64,000 nucleotides of DNA, taken from assembly GCF_006539185.1 (NCBI RefSeq), contig NZ_BJMN01000019.1, positions 1 to 64,000 on the forward strand, written 5' to 3'. Shown here piece after piece: positions 8,813-16,939 of the stretch; the first letter of the stretch is position 1; each line of letters opens with the position of its first letter. Below the pieces are notes generated by a model. The model made no database searches, was not told the origin of the DNA, and saw only the letters and a program-made list of their open reading frames with translations. The position numbers were made by a program, and so were the translations under genes. This stretch comes from Streptomyces gardneri (GTDB lineage Bacteria > Actinomycetota > Actinomycetes > Streptomycetales > Streptomycetaceae).

Positions 8813-9296
8813 TGCGTCTTCGGATCGCTGTCGTAGACGCCTTCGGCGCCGCGCTTGGCACCGTTGCGTAGTCGGCCGTGACATACGGCTGTCCGGTGCC
8901 TCCGGCCAGCAGCACGATCCGGCCGCGCCCCGGGTGCCGGTCCGCACGCAGCCGGATGAACGGCCCGGCGAAGCTCTGCATCGGGACGGCCGTCATCACC
9001 CGCACGTCCGGTTCGCCGCGCGCGGTCAGCGCACCTCGCAGCATCAGGGCGTTCATCACCGTGCCAAGCATGCCGATGTCGTCCGCCTCGGCCCTCCCGA
9101 TACCCCAGCTCCCGGCGAGCCGCCCCCGCAAGAGGTTTCCCCCTCCGACGACCACCGCGGTCTGCACCCCGCGGTCGTGCACTGAGGCGACCTCGTCCGC
9201 CAAGTGCGCTAGGCAGGCCGGATCAGGCCCGGCACCGGCCGCCCCGGCCAACGCCTCGCCGTTGAGCTTGACCACGACACGCGCATAGCGGCCCAC
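8800..9296 (-). pseudogene. pyrH-like (UMP kinase) remnant
   Basis: A GTG start at 9296 follows a strong ribosome site (GGGAGGGA). The first ~140 residues are a UMP-kinase type amino-acid kinase: RYARVVVKLNGEALAG, VVVGGGNLLRGRL, MLGTVMNALMLRGAL, FAGPFIRLRADRH, PYVTADYAT. The frame then breaks near 8872. Another frame gives NGAKRGAEGVYDSDPKTHPD, the next conserved block of UMP kinases, so about 20 codons were lost along with the frame. The rest of the enzyme is replaced by the ftsH piece. It was probably a second, accessory pyrH copy and cannot be active now. Confidence 0.8.
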
Positions 9297-9545
9297 GGTT
9301 CTCCCTCCCTGCACCGTGGGGTGACCCCGCCGTGTGCGGTACGGGCCACCGAGCACGGACCATCAGGTGGTCGTCCGTCCATAGGGACAGGCACAAGACC
9401 ATGCTCGGGCGGCGCCCCCAGCAGCCCACCTCGCCCACCGGCCCCGATGCACCCAGGCGCCTGTGCCGCCGTGTGGTGCTGCGGCTGCCGACCCGTTCCG
9501 CCCGCCCTAGCATGGAGCCCGTAGGGCAGGCAGAGGAAGGCCGCC

Positions 9546-9593
9546 GAGTTCGACCCGTGCTGCACACGCGAGTTTGACCCGTGCTGCACACGC
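9546..9593. repeat. 24-bp tandem duplication at the broken start of the DUF2267 gene
   Basis: Two head-to-tail 24-bp copies (9546-9569 and 9570-9593) differ by a single C/T. Each contains CCCGTGCTGCACACGC. The T in the second copy creates a TGA stop (9575-9577) in the frame entering the gene, so the duplication separates the coding part from anything upstream. It looks like slippage or a recombination scar. Confidence 0.85.
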
Positions 9594-9889
9594 TCCGCGA
9601 TCGACCCACCGTCGACGTGGCCGCCCACTTCGCCGCCCAGCTCCCCGACCTGTTGCGGGGCGCGTACTACGACGGCTGGGATCCCAGCACCGTACCGGTC
9701 AAGTACGACCGCGAAGGCTACGTCAACCGCTTCGTCCAGGAGGTCAAGGTCACTGCCGAGGAAGTGCCCCGGATCGCTCCTGTCGTCACCGGCGTCGTAC
9801 GCGAGCACGTCTCGCCCGGACACCTGGAGGCTGCACTGGAGCAACTCCCGCACGACATCCAAGCAATTCTTCTCGAGCCGACCGGCTGA
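9581..9889 (+). pseudogene. DUF2267 protein, C-terminal lobe only
   Basis: 102 residues from a GTG at 9581: VAAHFAAQLPDLLRGAYYDG, WDPSTVPVKYDREGYVNRF, PVVTGVVREHVSPGHLEAAL and EQLPHDIQAIL. This is the second half of DUF2267, a helical domain of unknown role common in actinobacterial stress clusters. Intact members begin with another ~50 residues ending shortly before VLHTLRDR. Here those are absent, and the 24-bp duplication with a stop lies at the junction. The fragment may still be translated from the GTG, since a plausible promoter element (TAGCAT) lies near 9508, but it should be regarded as truncated. Confidence 0.7.
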
Positions 9890-9971
9890 TCGGTGCTGCG
9901 GGGTCGCGCCTGCTGGCATGGCGTCAACTGTGCGGAAGTCCGAACCGCTTGAACCCCACTCGGGGTGACTT

Positions 9972-10004
9972 GCCCGCCTCCGGGCGAGCCCTGCGGAGGC
10001 GGGC
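9972..10004. terminator. 10-bp perfect inverted repeat before the CBS gene
   Basis: GCCCGCCTCC (9972-9981) and GGAGGCGGGC (9995-10004) with a 13-nt loop. It follows the DUF2267 remnant and ends 36 nt before the CBS gene start, so it could end transcription of the first or be a leader hairpin of the second. There is no T-run, as is usual in high-GC actinobacteria. Confidence 0.5.
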
Positions 10005-10040
10005 AGCCGCAGTCCGGCTCTTGTGACCGAGGAGGCGATC

Positions 10041-10547
10041 GTGGAAGAGCAGGAGGAGGTCCTGGCGCGGACGGTGGGCGCGGTGATGCGCCCCGCCGTG
10101 GTCACGGTCGACGTCGGTGAGACGGTGCTCGTGGCGTGGGAGCTGTTGGAACGGTCGGGGTGCCGTCACCTTCCGGTGGTGCGTCCGGACGGTCGCTGTG
10201 CCGGCTTGCTGGAGAGGGCTGATGTGGCGGTCGCGTGTGGTGCTCCCGCCGTTTCGCTGTCGGAGGCGCGGGTGGATGAACTCCTTCGGGGCCACGGGCC
10301 GGTGCTCGTGCACGTGGAGCAGACCGTACGCCACGCGGTCGACATGATGACGTACACCGGCGCCGATGCCCTTCCGGTGCTGGCCGAGGACGGGCATCTT
10401 GCCGGGGTGCTGACGGCGGTCGACATCGTCGCGGCCCTGGCCGGTCACCCGGTGCGGGAGGAGCCGGCGGACCGGCGTCCCCAGGCCGGCACGGTGTTGC
10501 CCGAGCTGCCGCCCCGGCGGGGCTACCGTGGCACGGCCTTTCCCTGA
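10041..10547 (+). CDS. CBS-domain pair protein
   Basis: 168 residues. The GTG at 10041 is preferred over the GTG at 10023 because a strong GAGGAGG lies 6 nt ahead of it. Two CBS motifs fill the protein: VGAVMRPAVVTVDVGETVL with CRHLPVVRPDGRCAGLLERA, and HGPVLVHVEQTVRHAVDMM with ADALPVLAEDGHLAGVLTA. A short Pro/Arg-rich tail follows. Stand-alone CBS pairs bind AMP, ATP or related ligands and act as energy sensors; the partner is not known. It is followed after 33 nt by archease. Confidence 0.9.
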   Translation: MEEQEEVLARTVGAVMRPAVVTVDVGETVLVAWELLERSGCRHLPVVRPDGRCAGLLERADVAVACGAPAVSLSEARVDELLRGHGPVLVHVEQTVRHAVDMMTYTGADALPVLAEDGHLAGVLTAVDIVAALAGHPVREEPADRRPQAGTVLPELPPRRGYRGTAFP

Positions 10548-10580
10548 CTGCCGGACGCGACGCGCGAGGGAGACGGGGGC

Positions 10581-11018
10581 GTGAAGGGACCGGACCCCGC
10601 GGCTGGCCGCAGTGGGTTTCGCGATGTGCCGCATACGGCGGATTCCCGGGTGGAGGCATGGGCCCCCACCCGGGAGGAGTGCCTGGCGCAGGCCGTACGA
10701 GGCGTCTGCGCGTCGTTCCTGGACTTGACGGGGGCGGCGGGAGTCCGCCGGCGGGACGTGGAAATACGGGCGGAGCGGGACGAGGACGTGCTGGTCGCGC
10801 TCTTGGACGAGGTCGTCTACCGGCTGGACACGGAGGGCGAGGTCCCGGTCGACGTGGAACTCGCCCCCGTCGACGGCGGCGTGAAGGGCGTCTTCCAGAT
10901 GGCCGACGCCGGGTCGCTTCCGGTGACGGGTGCCGCCCCGAAGGCCGTCACGCTGCACGGACTGGCGCTGAACCGTGGGCAGGACGGCTGGACCTGCTCG
11001 GTGACGCTCGACGTGTGA
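10581..11018 (+). CDS. archease family protein
   Basis: 145 residues from a GTG with a G-rich ribosome site. The pattern FRDVPHTADSRVEAWAPT at the start, CLAQAVRGVCASFLDL, VALLDEVVYRLDTEGEVP and the ending KAVTLHGLALNRGQDGWTCS are the conserved blocks of archease. Archease helps the RNA ligase RtcB to become guanylated and to turn over repeatedly. RtcB is encoded 970 nt downstream on the same strand, with only the PHP relic on the other strand between them, which supports a working pair. Asp in HTAD and the acidic EEV/DE region are candidate metal ligands. Confidence 0.9.
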   Translation: MKGPDPAAGRSGFRDVPHTADSRVEAWAPTREECLAQAVRGVCASFLDLTGAAGVRRRDVEIRAERDEDVLVALLDEVVYRLDTEGEVPVDVELAPVDGGVKGVFQMADAGSLPVTGAAPKAVTLHGLALNRGQDGWTCSVTLDV

Positions 11019-11026
11019 GTGCGCAC

Positions 11027-11846
11027 TCAGCTCGCTCGGTCCGTTCGGTCTTTGCGCAGGAATCGCCGCAGCCGCCGCAGCGGCCAGGTGTTGATGACGT
11101 CGTCGGGGGTGAGCCATCCGCGTTGAGCCGTGCCGACGCCGTAGCGGAGTTGGGCGAGCTGGGGGATGGAGTGGGCGTCGGTGCCGATGGCGAACTTCAC
11201 CCCGTGACTTCTCGCCCGGAGGGTGTCCTCGTCGCCCAGGTCGACACGGTCGGGCTGGGCGTTGATCTCCAGGGCGGTGCCGGTACGGGCGCAGGCGGCG
11301 AACACCTCGTCGAGGTCGGCGTCGATGCCCGGCCGCTTGCCGATGAGGCGGGTGGTGGGATGGCCGATGATGCCGACGTGGGGGTCCTCGCAGGCGCGGA
11401 CGAGCCGACGGACCATCGCCTGCCGGTCGAGGCTGAAGTGGGAGTGCACCGAGGTGACGCAGAGGTCGAAGCCAGCGAGGAACGCGTCGGGCCCGTCCAC
11501 GCTCCCGTCCGGGGCTACGTTGAGCGCGGTGCCGTGCAGGAGGCGCATCCGATGGTGCCTGCGGTCCAGTGCCCGTACGCGGTCGTGCTGGTCCAGGACC
11601 TTCTCGTCGGTCACGTGCTGCATCGACAGGTCCGGAGCGTGGTCGGTGACCGAGTAGTAGGCGTAGCCCCGTGCGGCGGCGGCCCTCACCATCTCCTCCA
11701 GCGTGGCGAGGCCGTCGGTGAGGTCGGTGTGGGTGTGCAGGTCGCCCTTGATGTCGTCCTCCGTCACCACCTCGGGCAGCTCCCCCGCGCAGAGCCGCTT
11801 CGATCTCGCCGCGGTCCTCGCCCAGCGTGGGCGGGATCCCCGGCAC
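11027..11846 (-). pseudogene. PolX-type DNA polymerase reduced to its PHP domain, frameshifted
   Basis: The main frame reads as the C-terminal PHP phosphoesterase domain of bacterial family-X DNA polymerase: DLHTHTDLTDGLATLEEMV with the HxH metal motif, YYSVTDHAPD, FDLCVTSVHSHFSLD, PHVGIIGHPTTRLIG, ALEINAQPDRVDL, AIGTDAHSIPQL. The upstream text IPPTLGEDRGEIEAAL, which joins polymerase and PHP parts in intact PolX, is in a different frame. A run of five Cs on the plus strand (11782-11786) has one base too many. No polymerase domain is present. All PHP metal residues seem to be kept, so an internal start could still give an active exonuclease-like domain, but none with a good ribosome site is obvious. 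Confidence 0.8.
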
Positions 11847-11987
11847 CCGCCGCGCGAAAGCGCGGTCCGGACGTTGTACTGGGAGTGATGGGGATCCGTG
11901 CCACGTGAACCGCCGTGTCGAAGAACGGGCCTGCCGCCGGGGCGGCGTCCGGGGCCGCCCGCGTGGCGCGAAGAGAAGGTGGCGGGC

Positions 11988-13412
11988 ATGGACATCACCC
12001 TGGTCGAGGAGACCCCGTTCCGGTTCCGCATCGAGCGGCAGGTCCCGATGCGCGTGCCCGGGGTCGTCTTCGCGACGCGGGAGCTACTGCCGCAGGCGGC
12101 GGGGGACAAGGCTCTGGAACAGGTCGTGAACGTGGCGACGCTGCCGGGCATTGTCCGCGCGTCGTACGCCATGCCCGACGTGCACTGGGGGTACGGCTTC
12201 CCGATCGGCGGGGTGGCCGCCACGGACATGGATGCCGGCGGGGTGATCTCGCCCGGCGGCGTCGGCTTCGACATCTCGTGCGGCGTACGGCTGCTCGCCG
12301 CCGGCATCGACCGCGGCCCGCTGGCCCCACGGATGCGGCGCCTGATGGACATCCTGGGTGACACCGTCCCTCGCGGCCTGGGACCGGGCGGGCTGTGGAA
12401 GCTGTCGGGGCGCTCCCAGCTGGGGGAACTCATGGTCTCCGGGGCCGCCTACGCGGTCGAGCACGGCCGGGGTGTGCCCCGCGACCTGGAGCGCTGCGAG
12501 GACCGCGGGACCTTGCCGGGGGCCGATCCGTCACAGGTCGGCCAGCGCGCCGTGGACCGGGGACTCCGGCAGGTGGGCAGTCTGGGGTCGGCCAACCACT
12601 TCCTGGAGGTGCAGGCCGTGGACCGGGTGTACGACGAGCCCACCGCGACCGCCTTCGGGCTGCACACCGGCCAGGTGTGCGTCATGATCCACTGCGGTTC
12701 ACGCGGCCTGGGGCACCAGGTGTGCAGCGACCACGTCCATGCCATGGACCAGTCCCTGCGCTCCTTCGGCATCGAGCTGCCGGACCGGCAGTTGGCCTGC
12801 GCGCCCGCCGTCTCCACGCCGGGCAGCGCCTATCTGGGGGCGATGGCCGCCGCCGCCAACTACGGACGCGCCAACCGCCAATTGCTCACCGAGGCCGCGC
12901 GCCACGCCTTCACCGTCGTCGCAGGGGCGGGCCTCGACCTCGTCTACGACGTCTCCCACAACATGGCGAAGATCGAGACGCACGATGTGGACGGGGTACG
13001 GCGCCGGTTGTGCGTCCACCGCAAGGGTGCCACCCGGGCTCTGCCGCCCGGACACCCGGACCTGCCGGACGACCTGGCGGAGGTCGGGCAGCCCGTGCTT
13101 GTGCCCGGCACCATGGGCACGGCCTCGTACGTGATGGCCGGCGTCGTCGGCAACGCCGCCTTCTGGTCCGCCGCCCACGGCGCCGGCCGCGTCTGGAGCC
13201 GCCACCAGGCGCTGCGCCGCGTCCGCGGCGAGCAACTGCACGAGGAGCTGGAATCGCACGGCATCGCTGTACGGCCGAAGTCCTGGCGTGCGCTTGCCGA
13301 GGAGGCGCCCGACGCCTACAAGGACGTCGACGCCGTGGCCGTCGCCACGGAGGGCGCGGGGCTCGCCCGGCTGGTCGCCCGGCTGGTACCGCTCGGGGTC
13401 GTCAAGGGATGA
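11988..13412 (+). CDS. rtcB: RtcB-type RNA-splicing ligase
   Basis: 474 residues from the ATG at 11988 (AAGGTGG upstream). RtcB blocks are all present: MPDVHWGYGFPIGGVAATD, SPGGVGFDISCGVRLL with the metal-binding Cys, GSANHFLEVQ, MIHCGSRGLGHQVC, YDVSHNMAKIE, and VHRKGATRALPPG. The His in the last block is the expected GMP-accepting residue. RtcB joins RNA 3'-phosphate or 2',3'-cyclic phosphate ends to 5'-hydroxyl ends using GTP and Mn2+. In bacteria it is tied to repair of RNA cut under stress. Archease upstream would act as its cofactor. The length is normal and no defect is seen. Confidence 0.92.
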   Translation: MDITLVEETPFRFRIERQVPMRVPGVVFATRELLPQAAGDKALEQVVNVATLPGIVRASYAMPDVHWGYGFPIGGVAATDMDAGGVISPGGVGFDISCGVRLLAAGIDRGPLAPRMRRLMDILGDTVPRGLGPGGLWKLSGRSQLGELMVSGAAYAVEHGRGVPRDLERCEDRGTLPGADPSQVGQRAVDRGLRQVGSLGSANHFLEVQAVDRVYDEPTATAFGLHTGQVCVMIHCGSRGLGHQVCSDHVHAMDQSLRSFGIELPDRQLACAPAVSTPGSAYLGAMAAAANYGRANRQLLTEAARHAFTVVAGAGLDLVYDVSHNMAKIETHDVDGVRRRLCVHRKGATRALPPGHPDLPDDLAEVGQPVLVPGTMGTASYVMAGVVGNAAFWSAAHGAGRVWSRHQALRRVRGEQLHEELESHGIAVRPKSWRALAEEAPDAYKDVDAVAVATEGAGLARLVARLVPLGVVKG

Positions 13413-13431
13413 GCAACCAGGCGTCCCGCTG

Positions 13432-13890
13432 TCAGGCCCCGCGTGAGCGGGGGTCCGCGGAGGGCGGCCCGGGTGGTTCCTCCAGGACGCTCCAGGCGAC
13501 CGGGCCCAGGAGGTCGGCCAACCGTTGGAAGACGTCGATGAGCATGTCGTCCACGGTCAGGACGCCCACGACCCGGTGACCGTCCAGGACGGGGAGGCGA
13601 CGGAACCCGGACCTGCGGAAGGTTCGGTAGGCCACGTGGATGTCATCGGTGACGTCAACCGTGATCACGGGCGAGGTCATCACCGAATCGATCATCTCGT
13701 CCGCGTCGAGACTTCTTGCGAGAGCGGCCAGCGCGAGGTCGCGGTCGGTGACGATGCCTCGGAGGGTGTCGCCCTCGGTGACGATCACGGAACCGACCCC
13801 GTACTCGGCCATCTCTCGGGCGACTTGTCTCAGCGGTGTCCTTGTGGGCACGGACACCGCCGGATGGCTCATCGCTTCGGAGACCTTCAT
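13432..13890 (-). CDS. CBS-domain pair protein (HRP1-like)
   Basis: 152 residues made of two CBS motifs: VSEAMSHPAVSVPTRTPLRQ with VGSVIVTEGDTLRGIVTDRD, and IDSVMTSPVITVDVTDDIHV with RRLPVLDGHRVVGVLTVDD. The layout is like the M. tuberculosis hypoxic response protein 1, a DosR-regulon member. A Pro-rich tail ends it. It starts 12 nt after the stop of the small gene upstream on the same strand, so the two are probably co-transcribed and translationally coupled. Its stop lies 19 nt from that of rtcB, which converges on it. Its ligand is unknown. Confidence 0.88.
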   Translation of the reverse strand: MKVSEAMSHPAVSVPTRTPLRQVAREMAEYGVGSVIVTEGDTLRGIVTDRDLALAALARSLDADEMIDSVMTSPVITVDVTDDIHVAYRTFRRSGFRRLPVLDGHRVVGVLTVDDMLIDVFQRLADLLGPVAWSVLEEPPGPPSADPRSRGA

Positions 13891-13901
13891 CGGCCTGGTT
13901 C

Positions 13902-14096
13902 CTACAGTCCCTGGGACAGGAGCAGCTCGTGTGCCAGCCGGGCGCCGCGAGCCGCCTGCTTCTCCCTGTCGGTGTCCTCCGAGGGGATCTCCTCCAGCCC
14001 TTCGGCGAGCGCTCTGACAGCCTGAGCCAGGACCTGCACCTGGGCCTCCAGGGTGCGCAGCCTCCCGTGCTCGTTCGGGGTGATGTTCTCGGTCAT
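13902..14096 (-). CDS. small coiled-coil protein of unknown function
   Basis: 64 residues from an ATG at 14096 with a strong AAGGAG 6 nt ahead. The middle (GRLRTLEAQVQVLAQAVRAL) has a leucine heptad pattern suggesting a short coiled coil, and the C-terminal part is charged and Ala-rich. No family is recognised. The good ribosome site and the tight spacing to the CBS gene (12 nt) argue that it is real and part of the same transcript. It could be a partner or dimeriser of the CBS protein; this is only inferred from position. Confidence 0.65.
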   Translation of the reverse strand: MTENITPNEHGRLRTLEAQVQVLAQAVRALAEGLEEIPSEDTDREKQAARGARLAHELLLSQGL

Positions 14097-14185
14097 GACG
14101 TCTCCTTCTTGCGGTGAACGGGAGCGGGCTCTCCCGGTCGATGGGGTGACTCGTGCTGGGGCGGTCGCATCGGTGTCTTCCGCTG

Positions 14186-15772
14186 CTAGCCCGGCTCCAT
14201 GTAGGGGCGGCGGAAGACGAGGGGGCCGCTATCGTGCGGGCGTACGGCTGTCAGCGCTTGGGAGACCGCGGCCTCCAAGGGGCCGCTGGTGTCGATCACG
14301 ACGGCTTCTGTCCACGGAGGCTCTCGCGCCGCGATGGCGGCGGCCACGTCGAGGTTGGCGTCGGACGGTCCGGCGGCGCGGTGTTCCAGGCGAGCCGCCG
14401 TCATCTCGTCCGGGACCTGGCAATGCAGGGCCACGAGGTCGGCATGGGTGCGTTCAGCCACGCGCCGGGCGGCTTCGCGCTGTTCGGCGCTCGACCAGGT
14501 GGCGTCCAGGACGACGGACTCGCCGCGGGACAGCAGGGTGGCTGCGCGTTCCAGCAGGGCCGTGTAGGTCGTGGCGGTCCACTCGGGTGTGTACAGGCCC
14601 TCGCCGTAGGGGGCGGAAGCGGGCTGGTCCGCCGGGAGGCCGGCGAGTTCTTTGCGGATGCGGTCGCTGCTGAGGAGGGTGACGCCCAGGCGGTCGGCCA
14701 GTGCGCCGGAGAGGGTGGACTTCCCGCTGCCGGGGAGTCCACCCACGAGGGTCAGGCCGACGGCGGAGGTGCGCAGGTGCCGCAGGGTCGTGGTGATCAG
14801 TCGCCGTGCGGCGAGGTCGGCACCCGGAGCGCCTTGGCGGGCCTGGATCAGGGAGACCTTGGCGCGGACGAAGGCGCGGTAGGCGACGTAGTGGTGCCGC
14901 AGCGAGGGTGGCGCGGGATCGCCGGAGTACTCGCTGTAGCGGGCGAGGAAGAACGCCGCCGCTTCCGGGGCGTCGAGCTGTTCGAGGTCCATGGCGAGGA
15001 AGGCGGCGTCGTCGAGGCCGTCGACATAGCGGAGGTGGTCGTCGAACTCCAGGCAGTCCAGGATGCGAGGGCCGTCGTCGAGGCAGAAGATGTCCTCGGC
15101 GAGCAGGTCGCCGTGGCCGTCGACGATCCGGCCCTGCTCGATGCGCATCTCGAACAACCGCTCACGTCCGGCGAGATAGCGGCGGACCAGCCGCTCCACG
15201 TCCTCCACACCCTCGGGCACGGGGCCCTCTCCGCTCATCTCGCGCACCTGCGCGAAGCTCGCCTCCCAGCGCGATGACAGGGCGTCCCGCGTGCCCTGCG
15301 CGTCCACCTCCGGTGTGCGGGACGCGCTCGCGTGACGGGTGGCGAGGAGCCGTGCGACGGCTCGCAGGGCATCGTCGACAACCACGGCCTCCCGCACGAG
15401 CCGGGAGAGGCGGCGCTCGGCCGGCATGCGGCGCATCGCCACGAGGGGCTCGGGCGCCTCCGCTTCGGAGAGCCGGATCTCGCCCACGCCCAGGTAGACA
15501 TCCGGCGCGAAGCGGCGGTTGAGAGCGACTTCCCGCTCGCACGCCTCCCGCCGGGCCTCCACGGTGGTGTAGTCCAGGAACTTCAGGTCGACCGGCTTCT
15601 TGAGTTTGTAGGCGCGGTCACCGACGAAGAACACGACCGCGGTATGGGTCTCGCGCACGGCTGCCCGCGGGAGCGGCGCGTCGGTGCCAGAGGCGGTGCC
15701 CGGTCGGAGCGTGGCAGTGTGCTCCTGGCGCACCGTCGCGATCAGCTCGTCCAACGGCGTCGGCTCAGTCAT
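14186..15772 (-). CDS. fused phosphotransferase-like and AAA/zeta-type kinase protein
   Basis: 528 residues. The N-terminal ~320 residues resemble aminoglycoside-phosphotransferase-like kinases (VGDRAYKLKKPVDLKFLDYT; catalytic-loop-like RIVDGHGDLLAEDIFC; metal loop LDCLEFDDHLRYVD). The C-terminal ~170 residues are a P-loop kinase with Walker A GLPGSGKSTLSGAL, LLSSDRIRKEL and VLDATWSSAEQREAARRVA. This two-domain architecture is widespread in actinobacteria and proteobacteria but its substrate is not known. Its ATG overlaps the end of the universal stress protein gene by 8 nt, so the two are translationally coupled and probably work together. Confidence 0.85.
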   Translation of the reverse strand: MTEPTPLDELIATVRQEHTATLRPGTASGTDAPLPRAAVRETHTAVVFFVGDRAYKLKKPVDLKFLDYTTVEARREACEREVALNRRFAPDVYLGVGEIRLSEAEAPEPLVAMRRMPAERRLSRLVREAVVVDDALRAVARLLATRHASASRTPEVDAQGTRDALSSRWEASFAQVREMSGEGPVPEGVEDVERLVRRYLAGRERLFEMRIEQGRIVDGHGDLLAEDIFCLDDGPRILDCLEFDDHLRYVDGLDDAAFLAMDLEQLDAPEAAAFFLARYSEYSGDPAPPSLRHHYVAYRAFVRAKVSLIQARQGAPGADLAARRLITTTLRHLRTSAVGLTLVGGLPGSGKSTLSGALADRLGVTLLSSDRIRKELAGLPADQPASAPYGEGLYTPEWTATTYTALLERAATLLSRGESVVLDATWSSAEQREAARRVAERTHADLVALHCQVPDEMTAARLEHRAAGPSDANLDVAAAIAAREPPWTEAVVIDTSGPLEAAVSQALTAVRPHDSGPLVFRRPYMEPG

Positions 15773-16631
15773 GGGGGACGACGGCGACGGGGCAGCGCGC
15801 GTGGTGCAGGGCGGCGTGGGCCAGGGGGCCGAGGCGTGGTGCGAGTGGGGGACGGTGCTTGCGCCGGCCGACGACCAGCAGACTGGCTCCCTCGGCGGCG
15901 CGCACGACGGCCTCGGCGGGGCTTTCGAGGCGGACGGCATCGACCGGCTCCACGCCGGGGAACTTCTCGCGCCAGGGGCGAAGGACCTGACCCAGCTCCT
16001 TCTTCGCGTCCTCTGTGATCTCTTTGGCGACGTCGTGATCCACTCCCCAAGGGGTATGCGCGTGGAGCGGCAGACTTCGGCCGTGGACGACCTGGAGAGG
16101 CACGCCGCGCGCCGCGGCGGCCTCGAAGGCGAAGGCGAGCAGGTCGTCGCACGGGCCGTGCAGCTTCAGCGCGACCACGACGCTACGAGAGGCGGGGGAC
16201 GAGCCCTGCTCGCGGGCCTCGGCACGGATCAGGACCACGGGCCGTTCGGCCCGGGCCACGACGGCCATGCTGACGGAGCCGAGGAAGTAGCTCTCGGATG
16301 AAGTCAGGCCGCGCGAACCCAGCACGGTCAGCTCGGACTCGGCCGCCGCCTTCAGCAGGGCGTCCTGCGCGTCGTCGGCGACCAGGTTGCCGACGATCAG
16401 GAGGCCCGGGTGGCGGGCCTGGAGTTCCGCCTGCGCCTGGTGCACGAGCCGCTTCGCCCAGTAGTTCTGGTCAATCTCCGATGCGGCGCGGACCGGCTCG
16501 GGCGCGAGCATGGGCCAGGCATGCATCAGGCGCAGAGTGACCTTGCGCCGCTCCGCCTCGTCGGCGGCCCAATGAGCGGCCGCCATGCTCTCGGGCGAGC
16601 CGTCCAGGCCGACCGTGACGACTGGCTCCAT
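15765..16631 (-). CDS. universal stress protein with two Usp domains
   Basis: 288 residues. The first Usp domain starts VVTVGLDGSPESMAAAHWA and has an ATP-binding loop of the form G-2x-G-9x-G-S (GSRGLTSSESYFLGS). The second starts SVVVALKLHGPCDDLLAFAF and has a degraded loop (VVGRRKHRPPLAPRLGPL), so perhaps only the first binds ATP. This tandem form is the one found in the mycobacterial dormancy regulon (Rv2623 type). It is the first gene of an operon with the kinase fusion downstream and is divergent from hsp20, with which it shares the 16632-16939 region. Confidence 0.9.
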   Translation of the reverse strand: MEPVVTVGLDGSPESMAAAHWAADEAERRKVTLRLMHAWPMLAPEPVRAASEIDQNYWAKRLVHQAQAELQARHPGLLIVGNLVADDAQDALLKAAAESELTVLGSRGLTSSESYFLGSVSMAVVARAERPVVLIRAEAREQGSSPASRSVVVALKLHGPCDDLLAFAFEAAAARGVPLQVVHGRSLPLHAHTPWGVDHDVAKEITEDAKKELGQVLRPWREKFPGVEPVDAVRLESPAEAVVRAAEGASLLVVGRRKHRPPLAPRLGPLAHAALHHARCPVAVVPHD

Positions 16632-16939
16632 GACAACTGCCTCACTCTCGAACGACGCGGCAGGAAGGGACGCGCAAGCGTCGGCGACCGAGGGCCGAAG
16701 TACGCCCCTTCCTCTCCTTCGAGGAGTACCCCAGATCGTCCTGCCGCGCATGTGGGCCGCGATGTGACCCGACTCGGGAGCGCTGTGACGTTGCAGCTGT
16801 GCGCCGGAGGGGCCGGTAGGTCCCTGGAAGCCGTGCCCCGTTCGGCCCCTTCTCGGGCCCGTCCGGCACTCGGAGAGCGCGCCGACGGGCGCCAGGGTGG
16901 GGATGACAGGTGGATCCACGACGCAAGGAGCGAACGATC
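16632..16939. promoter_or_regulatory. divergent promoter region between usp and hsp20
   Basis: 308 nt between the start of the universal stress protein gene (minus) and the Hsp20 gene (plus). At 16809-16825 lies an imperfect palindrome, GGGGCC-GGTA-GGTCCC (5 of 6 arm positions pair), near the middle of the region. It resembles in layout the GGGAC(C/T)...GGTCCC sites of DosR-type regulators. A shared site for both genes is likely. No regulator gene of that type is in the window. The ribosome site AAGGAG for hsp20 is at 16925-16930. Confidence 0.55.

Noticed and set aside
11876..12433. The upstream extension of the PHP-domain frame on the minus strand
   Set aside because: It is antisense to rtcB and shows no polymerase X sequence; the relic ends near 11846.
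13908..13918. Palindrome GTCCCTGGGAC resembling a regulator half-site
   Set aside because: It lies within the last codons of the small coiled-coil gene and is explained by coding sequence; no second site accompanies it.
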